Positions 9,780 through 21,358 are shown, numbered from the stretch's first letter. The stretch is 64,000 bases of DNA from Avibacterium gallinarum (GCF_002921135.1 NZ_PQVJ01000019.1:62001-126000); one strand, 5' to 3'. Translations and numbers: made by a program. The notes: generated by a model not told the origin, from the sequence alone.

Positions 9780-10883
9780 ATGGAACAAAAGAAAACCATT
9801 GTCGTGAAGTTTGGTACAAGCACCTTAACCCAAGGCACAACCAAGCTTCATCGTCCACATATGATGGAAATTGTACGCCAAATCACCCAACTGCACCAAG
9901 CAGGCTTTCGCATTATTATTGTTACTTCTGGCGCAATGGCGGCAGGGCGCGATTATCTCAACCACCCACAACTTCCGCCTACTATTGCATCAAAGCAATT
10001 ATTAGCTGCCGTGGGGCAAAGCCAGCTAATTCAAACTTGGGAACAGCTATTTTCCATTTATGATATTCACATCGGGCAAATTTTGCTCAGCCGTGCTGAT
10101 ATCGAAGATCGCGAGCGTTTTCTTAATGCGCGAGATACCCTTAACGCCTTATTAGATAACGGCATTATTCCTGTAATTAATGAGAATGATGCTGTTGCTA
10201 CGGCCGAAATTAAAGTGGGCGATAACGATAATTTATCAGCACTGGTGGCCATTTTGGCACAAGCGGAGCAACTTTATTTACTCACCGATCAACAAGGCTT
10301 GTTCGATAGCGATCCAAGAAAAAATCCGCAAGCCAAATTGCTTTCCGTGGTGGAAAAAATCACTGATGATATTCGCCAAATTGCTGGCGGAAGTGGCACA
10401 ACCCTCGGCACAGGCGGAATGTCCACCAAAGTCATCGCCGCGGACGTTGCCACCCGTTCGGGCGTGGAAACCATTATCGCCCCCGGCAATCGCCAAAATG
10501 TGATTGTGGATCTGGCTTATGGGGAAAATATCGGCACCAAATTTACCGTACAAACAGATCGCCTTGAAAGCCGTAAGCAATGGCTTTTTGCCGCGCCATC
10601 TGCAGGCACGATCATCATTGACGAAGGGGCAACAAGTGCGGTGCTAATTCAGCATAAATCCTTGCTTCCAGCAGGCATTGCACAAATCGAAGGGCGCTTC
10701 TCGCGCGGCGAAGTGGTGAAAATCCAACAGCCTAACGGTAAAGTTATCGCCCTTGGTATTCCACGCTACAACAGCGATGCGTTGAATTTAATCAAAGGCA
10801 AAAAATCGCAAGATATTCCGCAAATTTTGGGCTATGAATACGGCTCTGTCGCGGTGCATCGTGATGATATGGTGGTGTTGTAG
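9780..10883 (+). CDS. proB: Glutamate 5-kinase
   Basis: First enzyme of proline synthesis, making gamma-glutamyl phosphate from glutamate and ATP. At 367 residues it has the amino-acid-kinase domain ([12 protein letters not shown] at the start, [29 protein letters not shown]) followed by a C-terminal PUA domain from about residue 275. This is the full-length bacterial arrangement. AGGAAAA lies upstream of the ATG. proA is not adjacent. An uptake signal lies upstream at about 9701, and a strong hairpin follows the stop. Confidence 0.96.
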   Translation: MEQKKTIVVKFGTSTLTQGTTKLHRPHMMEIVRQITQLHQAGFRIIIVTSGAMAAGRDYLNHPQLPPTIASKQLLAAVGQSQLIQTWEQLFSIYDIHIGQILLSRADIEDRERFLNARDTLNALLDNGIIPVINENDAVATAEIKVGDNDNLSALVAILAQAEQLYLLTDQQGLFDSDPRKNPQAKLLSVVEKITDDIRQIAGGSGTTLGTGGMSTKVIAADVATRSGVETIIAPGNRQNVIVDLAYGENIGTKFTVQTDRLESRKQWLFAAPSAGTIIIDEGATSAVLIQHKSLLPAGIAQIEGRFSRGEVVKIQQPNGKVIALGIPRYNSDALNLIKGKKSQDIPQILGYEYGSVAVHRDDMVVL

Positions 10884-10894
10884 ATAAATCCGGG

Positions 10895-10931
10895 AAAAAA
10901 CTACCGCACTAGAAAAGAGCGGTAGTTTTTT
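10895..10931. terminator. Terminator between proB and the AbiF-like gene
   Basis: AAAAAACTACCGC...GCGGTAGTTTTTT is a strong symmetrical hairpin with A and T runs, able to end both convergent transcripts. One arm carries an uptake-signal-like ACCGCACT. Confidence 0.88.
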
Positions 10932-10939
10932 CATTGTTT

Positions 10940-12006
10940 TTATTTTAAGGCATTTTTCCAAAAGCTATCTTGATGCCAATTCTCAGGGATTCCCATATTA
11001 AACAAAGAGAGTTGGGGATATTTCTCTATTAGTGCTTTTAATCGTTTTGCCCAGCTGGATTTAGGACTTACGGTATAAAGTATTGTTTGTAGTGCTACCA
11101 ATATAGAATAAATCCGGCGCTCAAATTGGATATTATTAAGCTGGTTTCGTTGTGGAATAACAGATAGCCAGCGGATTTTAGTAGAATGAGGTATTTTAAT
11201 TGCAATTCCTAATTCACGATTCCAAAGGCGGCTATGGTGTGCACAAATATTGCGAATCGTATTAAACGCTTTTAGCCAAGATTCCAATATTTCCCTAGTT
11301 ACGCCTAAATTAGTAGCAATTTGTTTTTTAAACTTGATGAACGTAAATGTGCGTATAAATTACTTAATTCACCCCAAGTAAGCATTTCAACCATCATCCA
11401 GCAAGGGGGAAGTTTGGGATTGTCATATTGGGATACATAATGGCGTACAAAGTTTTCTTTTTGGGCTTTTTCTATTAGGGTTTCTTTCTGCTCTCTAGAA
11501 AGGTGTTCTCTTTTTTCAATCTTTTTAATATCACGCTCTAGTTTATTCTTTTCATCTAGAAGATGTTTTTCTAGCTTTGACAAAAACTGAAAATGAGCGA
11601 ATTTATGCAGAAAATGTTTCCCTTCTAAATACCAAAAAGCGCCTAAAGAATCTTTATTGTCATCTTTTTGTAAAGAAAGTACGTTACAAATTTGCGTACG
11701 TATCGCGACTTCGATACGTTCTATCGCGTCCATAACTAATAACCGAAGCTCTCTATCAAAGATATACAAATTTAAAATATCATCAAATGTAGTATTTGGC
11801 TTAAACTGATGAGGTTGTGTAGAAGATGGGGTTTGAAAAGGAATCGTATAGGCTGAAAGTCGATAATAACTAATGAATTCTAAATAACGTTCCGCGCGTT
11901 GTTCATCAGGAATGGTTAATCCTCTTTTCTTCCATTCTTTAATCAACTCAGTATTACTTTTTTCGGGTTTCTTAAAAGTAAGCATTTTATTATTGACATT
12001 CCTCAT
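10940..12006 (-). pseudogene. Abi_2 / AbiF-family HEPN abortive-infection-like protein, broken by a -1 frameshift
   Basis: Two adjacent frames together make one Abi_2 protein of about 350 residues. The upstream part (11305-12006) has the family N-terminus, with RYLEFISYYRLSAYTIPF and FDRELRLLVMDAIERIEVAIRTQ and the late block PPCWMMVEMLTWGELSNLY. The downstream part (10940 to about 11330) continues with LESWLKAFNTIRNICAHHSRLWNREL (given in two pieces: LESWLKAFNTIRN, ICAHHSRLWNREL). It contains the HEPN ribonuclease motif R-x4-H. The break is at AAAAAAC (11323-11329), and a -1 shift there rejoins the frames exactly. The start may be the codon at 12006 or Met8 at 11985. Abi_2 proteins include phage-defence factors AbiD/AbiF. 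Loss of function, sequencing error or programmed frameshifting cannot be separated here. Confidence 0.85.
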
Positions 12007-12121
12007 ATATAAAAAAACTCGCCGATTTGTGCAATATCATTGTATATACAATGATAAGAGGCCTGGCGAGTGTGTTACTGAAGATTTTACTCAAGATAAT
12101 AGTTCTTTACAAGAACTATTA
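12007..12121 (-). ncRNA. Putative abiF-type structured RNA upstream of the Abi_2 gene
   Basis: Read on the minus strand, the region just before the Abi_2 start has three nested or successive hairpins. The first is an 11-bp stem TAATAGTTCTT / AAGAACTATTA (12097-12121). The second is an outer stem ACTCGCC / GGCGAGT (12065-12071 with 12017-12023), immediately followed by seven T, forming a classic terminator. Inside it is a perfect palindrome of 20 bases, ATCATTGTAT / ATACAATGAT (12036-12055). A terminator placed immediately before a coding region implies a short separate transcript. A structured RNA motif upstream of abiF genes is known from comparative genomics. I infer that this is such an RNA; a covariance-model match was not tested. 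A weak promoter may be TTGATT-17-ATTAAT (12141-12146 and 12118-12123). Confidence 0.6.
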
Positions 12122-12152
12122 ATGTGTAAGGCTATACTCCAATCAAAACCAT

Positions 12153-13181
12153 TTAATTGTTTACCCCAAACTGATACTCAATCCATTGCTTGTAAGGCCG
12201 ATTTTTCTTACCAATGCCGCCGTATTTTTGCCATTCTGGGTGATTTGGGGTATCAGGCAGGTACTCGGGTTCAAGGGCGATGCCTTGATAATCTTGGTAA
12301 GTATAGCCTAGGCGATTTGGCGTGCCAGCCAGATAATTCCCTGTGTAAATTTGCAACGCTGGTTGCGAGGTGGAAAGGGCAAGGGAAAGCTGGCGATTGC
12401 TGGAAGTCAGTACAGCGCAAGGTTGCGTGCTATTGAGTAAAAAGGCGTGATCATAGCCTTTGGTGAGCTGCTGTTCTTGTTGTAAGAAATCTTGCGCGAG
12501 CGTTTTTTCTTGGCGGAAATCAAAGCTTGAGCCTTGCACTGTTTTGAGTGGCGCGTTAGGAATGCCTTGTTCGTCCACGGGTAAAAAATAGTCCGCATTC
12601 AGTTGCAGAAAATGTCCGCGTACGTCTGTGCCTTGGCTTGCGTTATCTAAATTAAAATAGGCGTGATTGGTGAGATTAAGCGGTGTGTCTGCATCACTTA
12701 GGGCTTCAAATTCAATGCGAACGCTATTTTGTTCCGTTAAGCGATAAGTGGTTTTCACTTGCACATTGCCGATAAAACCTTGATCGCCATCTGGCGAGAA
12801 CAGAGAAAATTGGACAAAATTATCACCGCACTTTTCCACTTGCCAACGGCGTTTATCAAAGCCTTCGCCGCCGTGAAGTTGGTGTTTGCCTTGATTGGCG
12901 TTAAGGTAAACCGTTCTGCCATTTAAACGAAAACGGCTGTTGGCAATGCGGTTGGCATAACGCCCCACGGTGACACCTAAATAGGCTTGTTGTTTTAGGT
13001 AATCAGGCACTTGCGCGCCCAATAGCACTTCTTGTAAGCCGCCATTAACAGGCACTTGGCAAGAAAGCCAAGTTGCGCCCCAATCCATTAATTGAATGCG
13101 CATTCCTTGTTGATTGGTTAGGGTAAATAGGTTGAAGGGCTTGCCGTCTGGCGCAAGCCCTGTGTGAGATTGTCTTAACAT
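12153..13181 (-). CDS. galM: Galactose mutarotase (aldose 1-epimerase)
   Basis: Interconverts alpha- and beta-D-galactose so that galactokinase receives its preferred anomer. The 342-residue beta-sandwich protein shows [31 protein letters not shown] with the catalytic His, and [15 protein letters not shown] near the C-terminus with the catalytic Glu. The frame is open further upstream, but the ATG at 13181 overlaps the galK stop by seven bases (ATGTTAA), indicating translational coupling, and gives a normal N-terminus. It is the last gene of galT-galK-galM. The putative AbiF RNA promoter lies just downstream of its stop. Confidence 0.95.
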   Translation of the reverse strand: MLRQSHTGLAPDGKPFNLFTLTNQQGMRIQLMDWGATWLSCQVPVNGGLQEVLLGAQVPDYLKQQAYLGVTVGRYANRIANSRFRLNGRTVYLNANQGKHQLHGGEGFDKRRWQVEKCGDNFVQFSLFSPDGDQGFIGNVQVKTTYRLTEQNSVRIEFEALSDADTPLNLTNHAYFNLDNASQGTDVRGHFLQLNADYFLPVDEQGIPNAPLKTVQGSSFDFRQEKTLAQDFLQQEQQLTKGYDHAFLLNSTQPCAVLTSSNRQLSLALSTSQPALQIYTGNYLAGTPNRLGYTYQDYQGIALEPEYLPDTPNHPEWQKYGGIGKKNRPYKQWIEYQFGVNN

Positions 13182-14332
13182 ACGGCGACCCCTTGTGAGG
13201 CGGTGCAAACATAGAAATCTTCTTTTAATCCTGTTTGTTTTTCATAGTTTTCTGCGATGATGTTACGCACGGCGTCCACCTTATCCAACGGCGCCACCAC
13301 CACGATACAACCACCAAAGCCACCGCCTGTCATTCTTGCGCCGCCTGTGTTACCCACGGCAAGTTGGGCTAGTTCCACCAAGTAATCAATTTGTGGCACG
13401 GTGATCTCGAAATCATCGCGCATTGAATCGTGGGATTGTGCCATTAATTGCCCAAGTTTTGTGAGATCGCCTTGTGTTAAGGCTTCCACTGCGGCAAGCA
13501 CGCGTGCATTTTCGCTAACAACGTGTTTGGCGCGTTTGGCTACGATAGGATCAAGTGCGGTGAGTTTTTCTTCCATTTTTTCGAATTGTTCTACGGACAC
13601 ATCACGCAAGGCTTTCACACCAAAAAATTCTGCCGCTTGTTCACATTGCGCGCGGCGTGTGTTGTATTCACCTGCCACTAAATCGTGTTTAACGTGCGAA
13701 TTGACAATCATCACTGCTACATCATTGGGGACAGGGGTTGGCTGAGTTTCAAGGCTGCGGCAATCGATCATTAATAAATGATCTTTTTGTCCAAGGGCAG
13801 AGATCAGCTGATCCATATTACCGCAATTCGCGCCCACAAATTTGTTTTCTGCTTGCTGCCCGATTAATGCCAGCTGGGTATCGCTGAGTGGAAGTTGTGC
13901 GAGCTGTTGGCAGAATTTTCCCACCGCCACTTCAAGAGAAGCTGAAGAACTTAAGCCCGCAGAAAGTGGGACGTTACCACTAATCACTAAATCCGCGCCT
14001 TGTTTGAAGTCGGGACATTGCGCTTGAATAAATTTCACCACGCCACGCACATAGCCTGTCCATTTGTGGGCGGGATTAGGCTCGATCGGTTTGGCAAGAT
14101 CAAATTCGTCAAATTCATCAAGATCGGCGGCATAAACACGGAAAAGGCTGTCATCACGCTTTGCACCGCATACTGCTGTGCCGTAATTAATCGCGCAAGG
14201 CATTACAAAGCCGTCATTGTAATCCGTATGCTCGCCGATAATATTGACACGCCCAGGGGCATAAACACGCAGATCAAAAGTGCGGTGGAATTTTTCGGAA
14301 AATAATTGTTCTGCTCGTTGTTGTGGGTTCAT
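13175..14332 (-). CDS. galK: Galactokinase
   Basis: Phosphorylates galactose to galactose 1-phosphate, the entry step of the Leloir pathway. The 385-residue GHMP kinase has the galactokinase signature [15 protein letters not shown] (near residue 28), the ATP-binding motif [11 protein letters not shown], and the third motif [13 protein letters not shown]. Length matches E. coli GalK (382). It is 20 bases after galT and overlaps galM by seven bases. GalS/CRP control is inferred from operators upstream of galT. Confidence 0.97.
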   Translation of the reverse strand: MNPQQRAEQLFSEKFHRTFDLRVYAPGRVNIIGEHTDYNDGFVMPCAINYGTAVCGAKRDDSLFRVYAADLDEFDEFDLAKPIEPNPAHKWTGYVRGVVKFIQAQCPDFKQGADLVISGNVPLSAGLSSSASLEVAVGKFCQQLAQLPLSDTQLALIGQQAENKFVGANCGNMDQLISALGQKDHLLMIDCRSLETQPTPVPNDVAVMIVNSHVKHDLVAGEYNTRRAQCEQAAEFFGVKALRDVSVEQFEKMEEKLTALDPIVAKRAKHVVSENARVLAAVEALTQGDLTKLGQLMAQSHDSMRDDFEITVPQIDYLVELAQLAVGNTGGARMTGGGFGGCIVVVAPLDKVDAVRNIIAENYEKQTGLKEDFYVCTASQGVAVC

Positions 14333-14352
14333 TGATTATCTCCTTTTTTGAT

Positions 14353-15444
<1,092 letters not shown>

Positions 15445-15539
15445 TTATAAAATAGCAGATTGCCAAAAATAAACTATTAACTAGATCACAAATTGAGAAA
15501 GAAGTGCGATTTTTTTGTGATGTAGTTTTCATTTTTTAA

Positions 15540-15553
15540 AGTAAGCGTTTTCA
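15540..15553. promoter_or_regulatory. GalS-type operator upstream of galS
   Basis: AGTAAGCGTTTTCA matches the GalR/GalS operator consensus closely. It is about 63 bases before the galS start and may mediate autoregulation or act with the galT-proximal site. A weak CRP-like sequence, TGTGATGTAGTTTTCA, lies just upstream near 15516-15531. Confidence 0.62.
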
Positions 15554-15615
15554 ATCATAGAAAATTCTTTATATGATAAGTGCGGTGTAAATTTGCAGAA
15601 TTTTTAGGGGAGAAG

Positions 15616-16617
15616 ATGATTACCATTCGTGATGTAGCAAAACAAGCGGGCGTTTCAGTGGCAACGGTTTCGCGCGTGTTGAATAATCATTCTTCTGCCA
15701 GTGAAAAGGCACGCCTTGCAGTGCAAAAAGCGGTGCAGGAATTGGGCTATCACCCGAATGCTAATGCGCAAGCCCTTGCCTTGCAAAACACTGACACCAT
15801 TGGCGTGGTGGTCACTGACGTTACCGATCCTTTCTTTGCGATTTTAGTGAAAGCAGTGGATAAAGTGGCGGAACAGCACAACAAAAGCATTTTGATCGGC
15901 ATTGGCTATCATAATGCGGAAAAGGAACGTAACGCCATTGAAACCTTGCTACGCAAGCGTTGTAGCTGTTTGGTGGTTCACGCCAAAGCCTTGAGCGATG
16001 AAGAACTTAGCCAATATTTAAGCCGCATTGCGGGAATGGTGGTGATTAATCGCGTGGTACAAGGCTACGAAAATCGCTGCGTGAGCTTGGATAACACCAA
16101 AGGTACGTTTATTGCCACGGAAAATTTAATCCGCCTTGGGCATAAGCACATTGGTTATATTGGTTCAAATCATAAAATTAATGATGAAAAAGAGCGTATT
16201 CAAGGTTATTTGAATGCCCTTGCGCAGCACAATTTGCCAATGGCAGAACACCGTATTGCGCACAGTTCCCCTGATTTTGAAGGAGGCGAGCAGGCGATGA
16301 TCCATTTGTTGAGCTACAATTCTGATCTAACTGCTGTGGTGGCTTATAACGACACAATGGCGGCAGGAGCAATTTCAGTGCTGAATGAAAACAATATCAA
16401 CGTGCCGAAACAATTTTCCATTATCGGCTTTGATGATATGCCCATTGCCCGTTATCTGATCCCTAAGCTCACCACGATTCGCTATCCCATTGATTTAATG
16501 GCAACTTATGCGGCAAATCTGGCGTTAAGTTTGGTGGATACTCGCGTTAATACGCCGATTCATACCCAATTTAATCCCACCCTAGTCAGACGATTTTCCA
16601 CAGAACCCTGCGATTAA
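15616..16617 (+). CDS. galS: LacI-family galactose repressor (GalS/GalR type)
   Basis: 333-residue repressor. The N-terminal LacI helix-turn-helix is [20 protein letters not shown] with the hinge helix following, and the C-terminal part is a periplasmic-binding-protein-like sugar-sensing domain ([41 protein letters not shown]). The frame is open from 15580, but GGGGAGAAG directly before the ATG at 15616 and the family N-terminus set the start. It is divergent from galTKM and upstream of mglBAC, so it is best called the galactose/mgl repressor. GalS versus GalR naming rests on this context. Confidence 0.93.
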   Translation: MITIRDVAKQAGVSVATVSRVLNNHSSASEKARLAVQKAVQELGYHPNANAQALALQNTDTIGVVVTDVTDPFFAILVKAVDKVAEQHNKSILIGIGYHNAEKERNAIETLLRKRCSCLVVHAKALSDEELSQYLSRIAGMVVINRVVQGYENRCVSLDNTKGTFIATENLIRLGHKHIGYIGSNHKINDEKERIQGYLNALAQHNLPMAEHRIAHSSPDFEGGEQAMIHLLSYNSDLTAVVAYNDTMAAGAISVLNENNINVPKQFSIIGFDDMPIARYLIPKLTTIRYPIDLMATYAANLALSLVDTRVNTPIHTQFNPTLVRRFSTEPCD

Positions 16618-16650
16618 TTTATGATCACCGTCACATTTTTGAACATTTTT

Positions 16651-16664
16651 TGTAATCGTTTACA
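16651..16664. promoter_or_regulatory. GalS operator of the mgl operon
   Basis: TGTAATCGTTTACA is a perfect fit to the GalR/GalS consensus TGTAANCGNTTNCA and lies 112 bases before mglB, just upstream of the CRP site. Confidence 0.82.
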
Positions 16665-16669
16665 GTAAG

Positions 16670-16685
16670 TGTGAGAGGGATCACA
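16670..16685. promoter_or_regulatory. CRP site of the mgl promoter
   Basis: TGTGA-GAGGGA-TCACA is a perfect CRP core palindrome. A -10-like TATATG at 16705-16710 puts a likely transcription start near 16717, so CRP would be centred near -40, a class II activator position. Confidence 0.85.
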
Positions 16686-16762
16686 GTCTTACAATTTATT
16701 TTCTTATATGCTTAATTGCGCTAGAGGTAAATTTTCCACTAAACAATTAAGGAGCTATCCCT

Positions 16763-17755
16763 ATGAAAAGAATCTCATTAAAAATCACCGCACTTGCTTT
16801 AACCTTGGGGCTTGCTGGTACTGTTGCTCAAGCAGCGAATCGTGTGGGGGTAACTATTTATAAATATGATGACAACTTTATGTCATTAATGCGTCAAGAA
16901 ATTGACAAAGAAGCTAAACAATTTAAAGACATTGAATTGTTAATGAACGATTCGCAAAATGCCCAGTCGGTGCAAAATGACCAAGTTGATGTGTTGATTT
17001 CTAAAGGGGTGAAAGCCCTTGCGATTAACCTTGTGGATCCAGCGGCTGCGCCAACCATTATCAAAAAAGCACAGTTAGAAGATGTGCCTGTGATTTTCTT
17101 CAATAAAGATCCTGGTGCGAAAGCCATTGGCAGTTATGAGCAAGCTTATTATGTAGGGACTGAGCCGAAAGAATCTGGCGTGATCCAAGGCCAATTAATT
17201 GCGAAACACTGGAAAGCTAATCCTGCCTATGACTTAAATAAAGATGGCAAAATTCAATATGTATTATTGAAAGGTGAGCCAGGCCACCCAGATGCGGAAG
17301 CGCGTACGAAATATGTGATTGAAGAGCTAAATAAAAACGGCATTGAAACCGAACAACTCTTTATCGACACAGGAATGTGGGACGCGGCATTAGCTAAAGA
17401 TAAAATGGATGCGTGGTTATCAAGCCCGAAAGCCAACGAAATTGAAGTGATTATTTCTAACAATGACGGTATGGCAATGGGCGCATTGGAGGCCACCAAA
17501 GCACATGGTAAAAAATTACCAATCTTTGGTGTAGATGCCTTACCAGAAGTGTTACAGCTAGTTAAAAAAGGTGAAATGGCAGGTACAGTGTTAAACGATG
17601 GTGTAACACAGGGTAAAGTGATTGTGCAATTTGCCGATAACCTAGCAAAAGGTAAACCAATTGCAGAAGGCACAAACTGGAAATTAGAAAACAAAGTATT
17701 GCGTATCCCTTATGTTGGCATTGACGCAGACAACTTAAATGATTTCTTAAAATAA
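16763..17755 (+). CDS. mglB: D-galactose/D-glucose-binding periplasmic protein
   Basis: Periplasmic receptor of the Mgl ABC transporter; in enteric bacteria it also feeds the Trg chemoreceptor. The 330-residue protein has a clear signal peptide ([19 protein letters not shown], cleavage after VAQA). Mature sugar-binding features include [12 protein letters not shown], the Ca-binding loop DLNKDGKIQ and [20 protein letters not shown] precedes the ATG. It heads mglB-mglA-mglC behind the GalS and CRP sites. Confidence 0.96.
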   Translation: MKRISLKITALALTLGLAGTVAQAANRVGVTIYKYDDNFMSLMRQEIDKEAKQFKDIELLMNDSQNAQSVQNDQVDVLISKGVKALAINLVDPAAAPTIIKKAQLEDVPVIFFNKDPGAKAIGSYEQAYYVGTEPKESGVIQGQLIAKHWKANPAYDLNKDGKIQYVLLKGEPGHPDAEARTKYVIEELNKNGIETEQLFIDTGMWDAALAKDKMDAWLSSPKANEIEVIISNNDGMAMGALEATKAHGKKLPIFGVDALPEVLQLVKKGEMAGTVLNDGVTQGKVIVQFADNLAKGKPIAEGTNWKLENKVLRIPYVGIDADNLNDFLK

Positions 17756-17807
17756 TTTTATGGGCATATAGGGGAAGGCTTTCTTCCCCTTTTCTATGGG
17801 GTTGGCT

Positions 17808-19325
17808 ATGACAGAACACACACCAAATACCCAAGAAGTCTTGCTTACAATGACCAATGTAAGCAAAACCTTTCCGGGCGTTAAAGCTTTAGACCGGGCA
17901 AATCTCACCGTGCGTTCTCACTCAGTACACGCATTAATGGGGGAAAACGGTGCGGGCAAATCCACCTTGCTGAAATGTTTATTTGGCATTTATGCTAAAG
18001 ATGAAGGTGAGATTCTCTTTTTAAATCAACCAGTTAATTTCAAAACGTCAAAAGAAGCACTTGAAAACGGCATTTCAATGGTTCACCAAGAACTCAATCT
18101 TGTGCGCCAGCGTAATGTAATGGATAACCTTTGGCTAGGGCGTTATCCACTAAAAGGCGTGTTTGTCGATCACGGCAAAATGTATCGCGATACCAAAGCC
18201 ATTTTTGATGAATTGGATATTGATGTTGATCCTAAAGAAAAAGTGGCAAATCTCTCTGTTTCACAAATGCAAATGATTGAAATTGCAAAGGCTTTTTCTT
18301 ATAACGCAAAAATTGTGATTATGGACGAACCCACTTCATCACTATCTGAAAAAGAAGTGGAGCATTTATTTAAAATCATCGAAAAGCTCAAAGAACGCGG
18401 TTGTGGAATTATTTATATTTCGCACAAAATGGACGAAATTTTCAAAATTTGCGATGAAATTACCATTTTACGCGATGGCAAATGGATCAACACCGTGCCA
18501 GTCAAAGGCAGCACGATGGACGAAATTGTGGCAATGATGGTAGGGCGTGAGCTCACGCAACGTTTCCCTGAAAAAACCAATACACCACAAGAAGTGATTT
18601 TAGAAGTGGAACACCTAACGGCACTGAACCAACCTTCTATTCAAGATGTCAGCTTCCAGCTTCGTAAAGGGGAAATTCTTGGCATCGCAGGACTTGTTGG
18701 GGCAAAACGGACAGACATTGTGGAAACCATTTTTGGCGTGCGTGAACGTAAAACGGGCGAGATCAAATTGCACGGAAAAACAATGAAAAATCGCACCGCA
18801 CTTGAAGCCATTAATAACGGTTTTGCGTTGGTGACGGAAGAACGCCGCTCCACAGGGATTTATTCTAACCTAAATATTGAATTTAACTCATTGATTTCAA
18901 ATATGAAATCTTATTTAGGGCAGCTAGGCTTGCTAAGTGGTGAGAAGATGAAAAGCGACACCCAGTGGGTGATCGATGCAATGAACGTGAAAACGCCATC
19001 GCACAAAACCACCATCGGATCGCTTTCGGGCGGAAACCAGCAAAAAGTGGTCATCGGGCGTTGGTTGCTTACTCAGCCTGAAATCTTAATGCTTGATGAA
19101 CCAACGCGTGGCATTGATATTGGGGCAAAATTTGAAATTTACCAACTAATTATGGAACTCGCTAAAAAGGACAAAGGCATTATTATGATTTCTTCTGAAA
19201 TGCCAGAACTGCTAGGCGTAACAGACCGAATTTTGGTAATGAGTAACGGAAAAGTGGCGGGAATTGTTGAAACCGCAAAAACTTCGCAAGAAGAAATTCT
19301 GCAACTTGCAGCGAAATATCTCTAA
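17808..19325 (+). CDS. mglA: Galactose/methyl galactoside ABC transporter, ATP-binding protein
   Basis: A 505-residue protein with two fused ATPase domains, typical of sugar CUT2 transporters. Domain 1 has Walker [10 protein letters not shown], the LSVSQMQM signature and MDEPTSSLS. Domain 2 has a degenerate Walker A ([10 protein letters not shown], normal for this family), LSGGNQQKV and [13 protein letters not shown]. Mutated second sites of this sort are usual and not damage. GGGGTTGGCT precedes the ATG at 17808; the in-frame start 12 bases upstream is less likely. It is the second gene of mglBAC. Confidence 0.96.
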   Translation: MTEHTPNTQEVLLTMTNVSKTFPGVKALDRANLTVRSHSVHALMGENGAGKSTLLKCLFGIYAKDEGEILFLNQPVNFKTSKEALENGISMVHQELNLVRQRNVMDNLWLGRYPLKGVFVDHGKMYRDTKAIFDELDIDVDPKEKVANLSVSQMQMIEIAKAFSYNAKIVIMDEPTSSLSEKEVEHLFKIIEKLKERGCGIIYISHKMDEIFKICDEITILRDGKWINTVPVKGSTMDEIVAMMVGRELTQRFPEKTNTPQEVILEVEHLTALNQPSIQDVSFQLRKGEILGIAGLVGAKRTDIVETIFGVRERKTGEIKLHGKTMKNRTALEAINNGFALVTEERRSTGIYSNLNIEFNSLISNMKSYLGQLGLLSGEKMKSDTQWVIDAMNVKTPSHKTTIGSLSGGNQQKVVIGRWLLTQPEILMLDEPTRGIDIGAKFEIYQLIMELAKKDKGIIMISSEMPELLGVTDRILVMSNGKVAGIVETAKTSQEEILQLAAKYL

Positions 19326-19343
19326 TTTAGAAGGAAATGAATT

Positions 19344-20354
19344 ATGTCAGCTTTAAAACAAAATAAATCGCTAGATTTCCTTAAGCAAAACGCTATTTAC
19401 TTTGTGCTGTTGGTACTTCTTGGCATTATCATTATGCAAGATTCCAGCTTTTTGAGTTTAAGAAATTTTAGTAATATTCTTACCCAATCTTCTGTGCGTT
19501 TAATCATCGCTCTTGGTGTGGCAGGCGTGCTGATCACACAAGGGACAGACTTATCCGCAGGACGTCAAGTGGGGCTTGCTGCGGTAATTTCAGCCACATT
19601 GCTACAAGCAATGGATAATATGAATCGCGTCTTCCCAAATTTAAGTGAAATTCCTATTCCTGTGGTGATTCTTACCGTCTGTGTGGTGGGCGCAATTATT
19701 GGCTTAGTAAACGGGATTGTCATCGCTTATCTTAATGTAACGCCATTTATTGCCACAATGGGAACGATGATCATCGTGTACGGGATCAACTCGCTTTATT
19801 ATGATGCGGTGGGCTCATCACCAATTGCAGGTTTTAACGAACAATTCTCTACCTTTGCCCAAGGCTTTTTCCGCTTAGGTAGCTTTAAACTTTCCTACAT
19901 CACCATTTATGCGGCCATTTGTGCTGTGTTTGTGTGGGTGTTATGGAATAAAACACGCTTTGGTAAAAACATCTTTGCCATTGGTGGAAACCCAGAAGCG
20001 GCGCGTGTTTCAGGGGTAAACGTAACCCGTAATCTTGTGGCTATTTATATGATTGCAGGGGTATTCTATGCTTTTGGTGGTATGCTTGAAGCAGGGCGTA
20101 TTGGTAGTGCCACTAATAACCTTGGTTTTATGTATGAACTTGATGCCATTGCAGCTTGTGTGGTGGGCGGCGTATCCTTCGCTGGTGGTGTGGGAACGGT
20201 GCTTGGTGTGGTAACTGGGGTATTGATTTTCACCGTGATCAACTATGGTTTAACCTACATCGGCGTAAACCCATATTGGCAATATATCATTAAAGGTAGC
20301 ATTATCATCTTCGCTGTAGCTATTGACTCGCTCAAATACGCGAAGAAAAAATAA
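19344..20354 (+). CDS. mglC: Galactose/methyl galactoside ABC transporter, permease
   Basis: Inner-membrane permease of the Mgl system: 336 residues, about eight to ten hydrophobic helices, BPD_transp_2 family. GGNPEAARVSGV and the preceding NKTRFGKNIFAIGG form the conserved loop that contacts the ATPase. AGAAGGAAATGA provides the ribosome site 18 bases after mglA. The stop codon overlaps the start of an uptake-signal hairpin terminator. Confidence 0.96.
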   Translation: MSALKQNKSLDFLKQNAIYFVLLVLLGIIIMQDSSFLSLRNFSNILTQSSVRLIIALGVAGVLITQGTDLSAGRQVGLAAVISATLLQAMDNMNRVFPNLSEIPIPVVILTVCVVGAIIGLVNGIVIAYLNVTPFIATMGTMIIVYGINSLYYDAVGSSPIAGFNEQFSTFAQGFFRLGSFKLSYITIYAAICAVFVWVLWNKTRFGKNIFAIGGNPEAARVSGVNVTRNLVAIYMIAGVFYAFGGMLEAGRIGSATNNLGFMYELDAIAACVVGGVSFAGGVGTVLGVVTGVLIFTVINYGLTYIGVNPYWQYIIKGSIIIFAVAIDSLKYAKKK

Positions 20355-20393
20355 GTGCGGTGAAAAATTCGCAAAAAAATTACCGCACTTAAT
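20353..20393 (+). terminator. mgl operon terminator made of two inverted uptake signals
   Basis: AAGTGCGGT at 20353-20361 and ACCGCACTT at 20382-20390 are perfect inverted copies of the uptake signal forming one stem with A/T-rich flanks. Confidence 0.85.
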
Positions 20394-21358
20394 CTTTCCT
20401 AATTAAATAAGATAATGCTACATCAAATGGGCTGACACATAGGTCAGCCCTTACATTTTTGTATTATATATTCTAGCGTGGTGTTAGGTAGAATATGTTT
20501 ATTGCTCTATATTTTGTGATTTTGTTTTTGTTGGTAAATTGTCTATTTTCAGGTGGGGCGGACCAATGTGTTCGCCCGAAATAATATGGATTGATTTTGA
20601 TGGATTACAAAAACTTCCCCAAAAAACACCGAGCTTAATCTTTCCTACATTAACTAAGATAATGCTATATCAAACGGGCTGACACATAGGTCAGTCCCTA
20701 CATTTTTGTGTTCTCTATTCTAGAGTGGTGTTAGGTAGAATATGTTTATTGCTCTATATTTTGCGATTTTGTTTTTGTTGGTAAATTGTCTATTTTTAGG
20801 TGGGGGCGGACCGATGTGTCCGCTCGAAATCATATGAATTGATTTTTTAATGGATTACAAAAACTTACCAAAAAACACCGCACTTGGTTTTTCCTACATT
20901 AACTAAGACAACGCAACATCAAACGGGCTGACACATAGATCAGCCCCTACATTTTTATATTCTATATTCTAGCGCGGTGTTAGGTAGAATATGTTTATTG
21001 CTCTATATTTTGCGATTTTGTTTTTGTTGGTAAATTGTCTATTTTTAGGTGGGGGCGGACCGATGTGTCCGCCCGAAATCCTATGAATTGATTTTTAATG
21101 GATTACAAAAACTTCCTCAAAAAACACCGCACTTAATTTTTCCTACATTAAATAAGATAACGCAAACATCAAACGGGCTGGCACATAGGTTAGCCCCTAC
21201 ATTTTTATGTTCTATATTCTAGCGTGGGGTTAAGGTGGGATATGTTTATTGCTCTATATTTTGCGATTTTTTTTGTTGGTGAATTGTTTATTTTTAGGTA
21301 GGGGCGGACCGATGTGTCCGCCCATATATCGTTTTCAATAATATGCGTTGATTTTTTA
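20394..21358. repeat. Four tandem ~250-bp REP/BIME-like units
   Basis: Four imperfect direct copies with spacing 247, 249 and 251 bases, judged from the landmark ATGTTTATTGCTCTATATTTTG at 20495, 20742, 20991 and 21242. Each unit has three perfect or near-perfect hairpins. The first is GGGCTGAC-6-GTCAGCCC (20429, 20676, 20925, 21175). The second is ATATTCTA...TAGAATAT. The third is GGGCGGAC-6-GTCCGCCC (20556, 20804, 21053, 21302). Hairpins one and three are related sequences in opposite orientation. In three cases the 5' side of such a hairpin carries GTAG, the tetranucleotide typical of REP elements mobilised by RAYT transposases. An uptake-signal-like ACCGCACTT, or a mutated form in the first junction, joins units. 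I see no credible gene in the array. Confidence 0.85.

Noticed and set aside
11324-11329. Phase-variable homopolymer in the AbiF-like gene
   Set aside because: Six A is short for contingency-locus slippage; kept instead as a possible translational slip site or simple mutation.
20394-21358. CRISPR array
   Set aside because: Repeat units are ~250 bases and nearly identical along their whole length. There are no short repeats with unique spacers and no cas genes.
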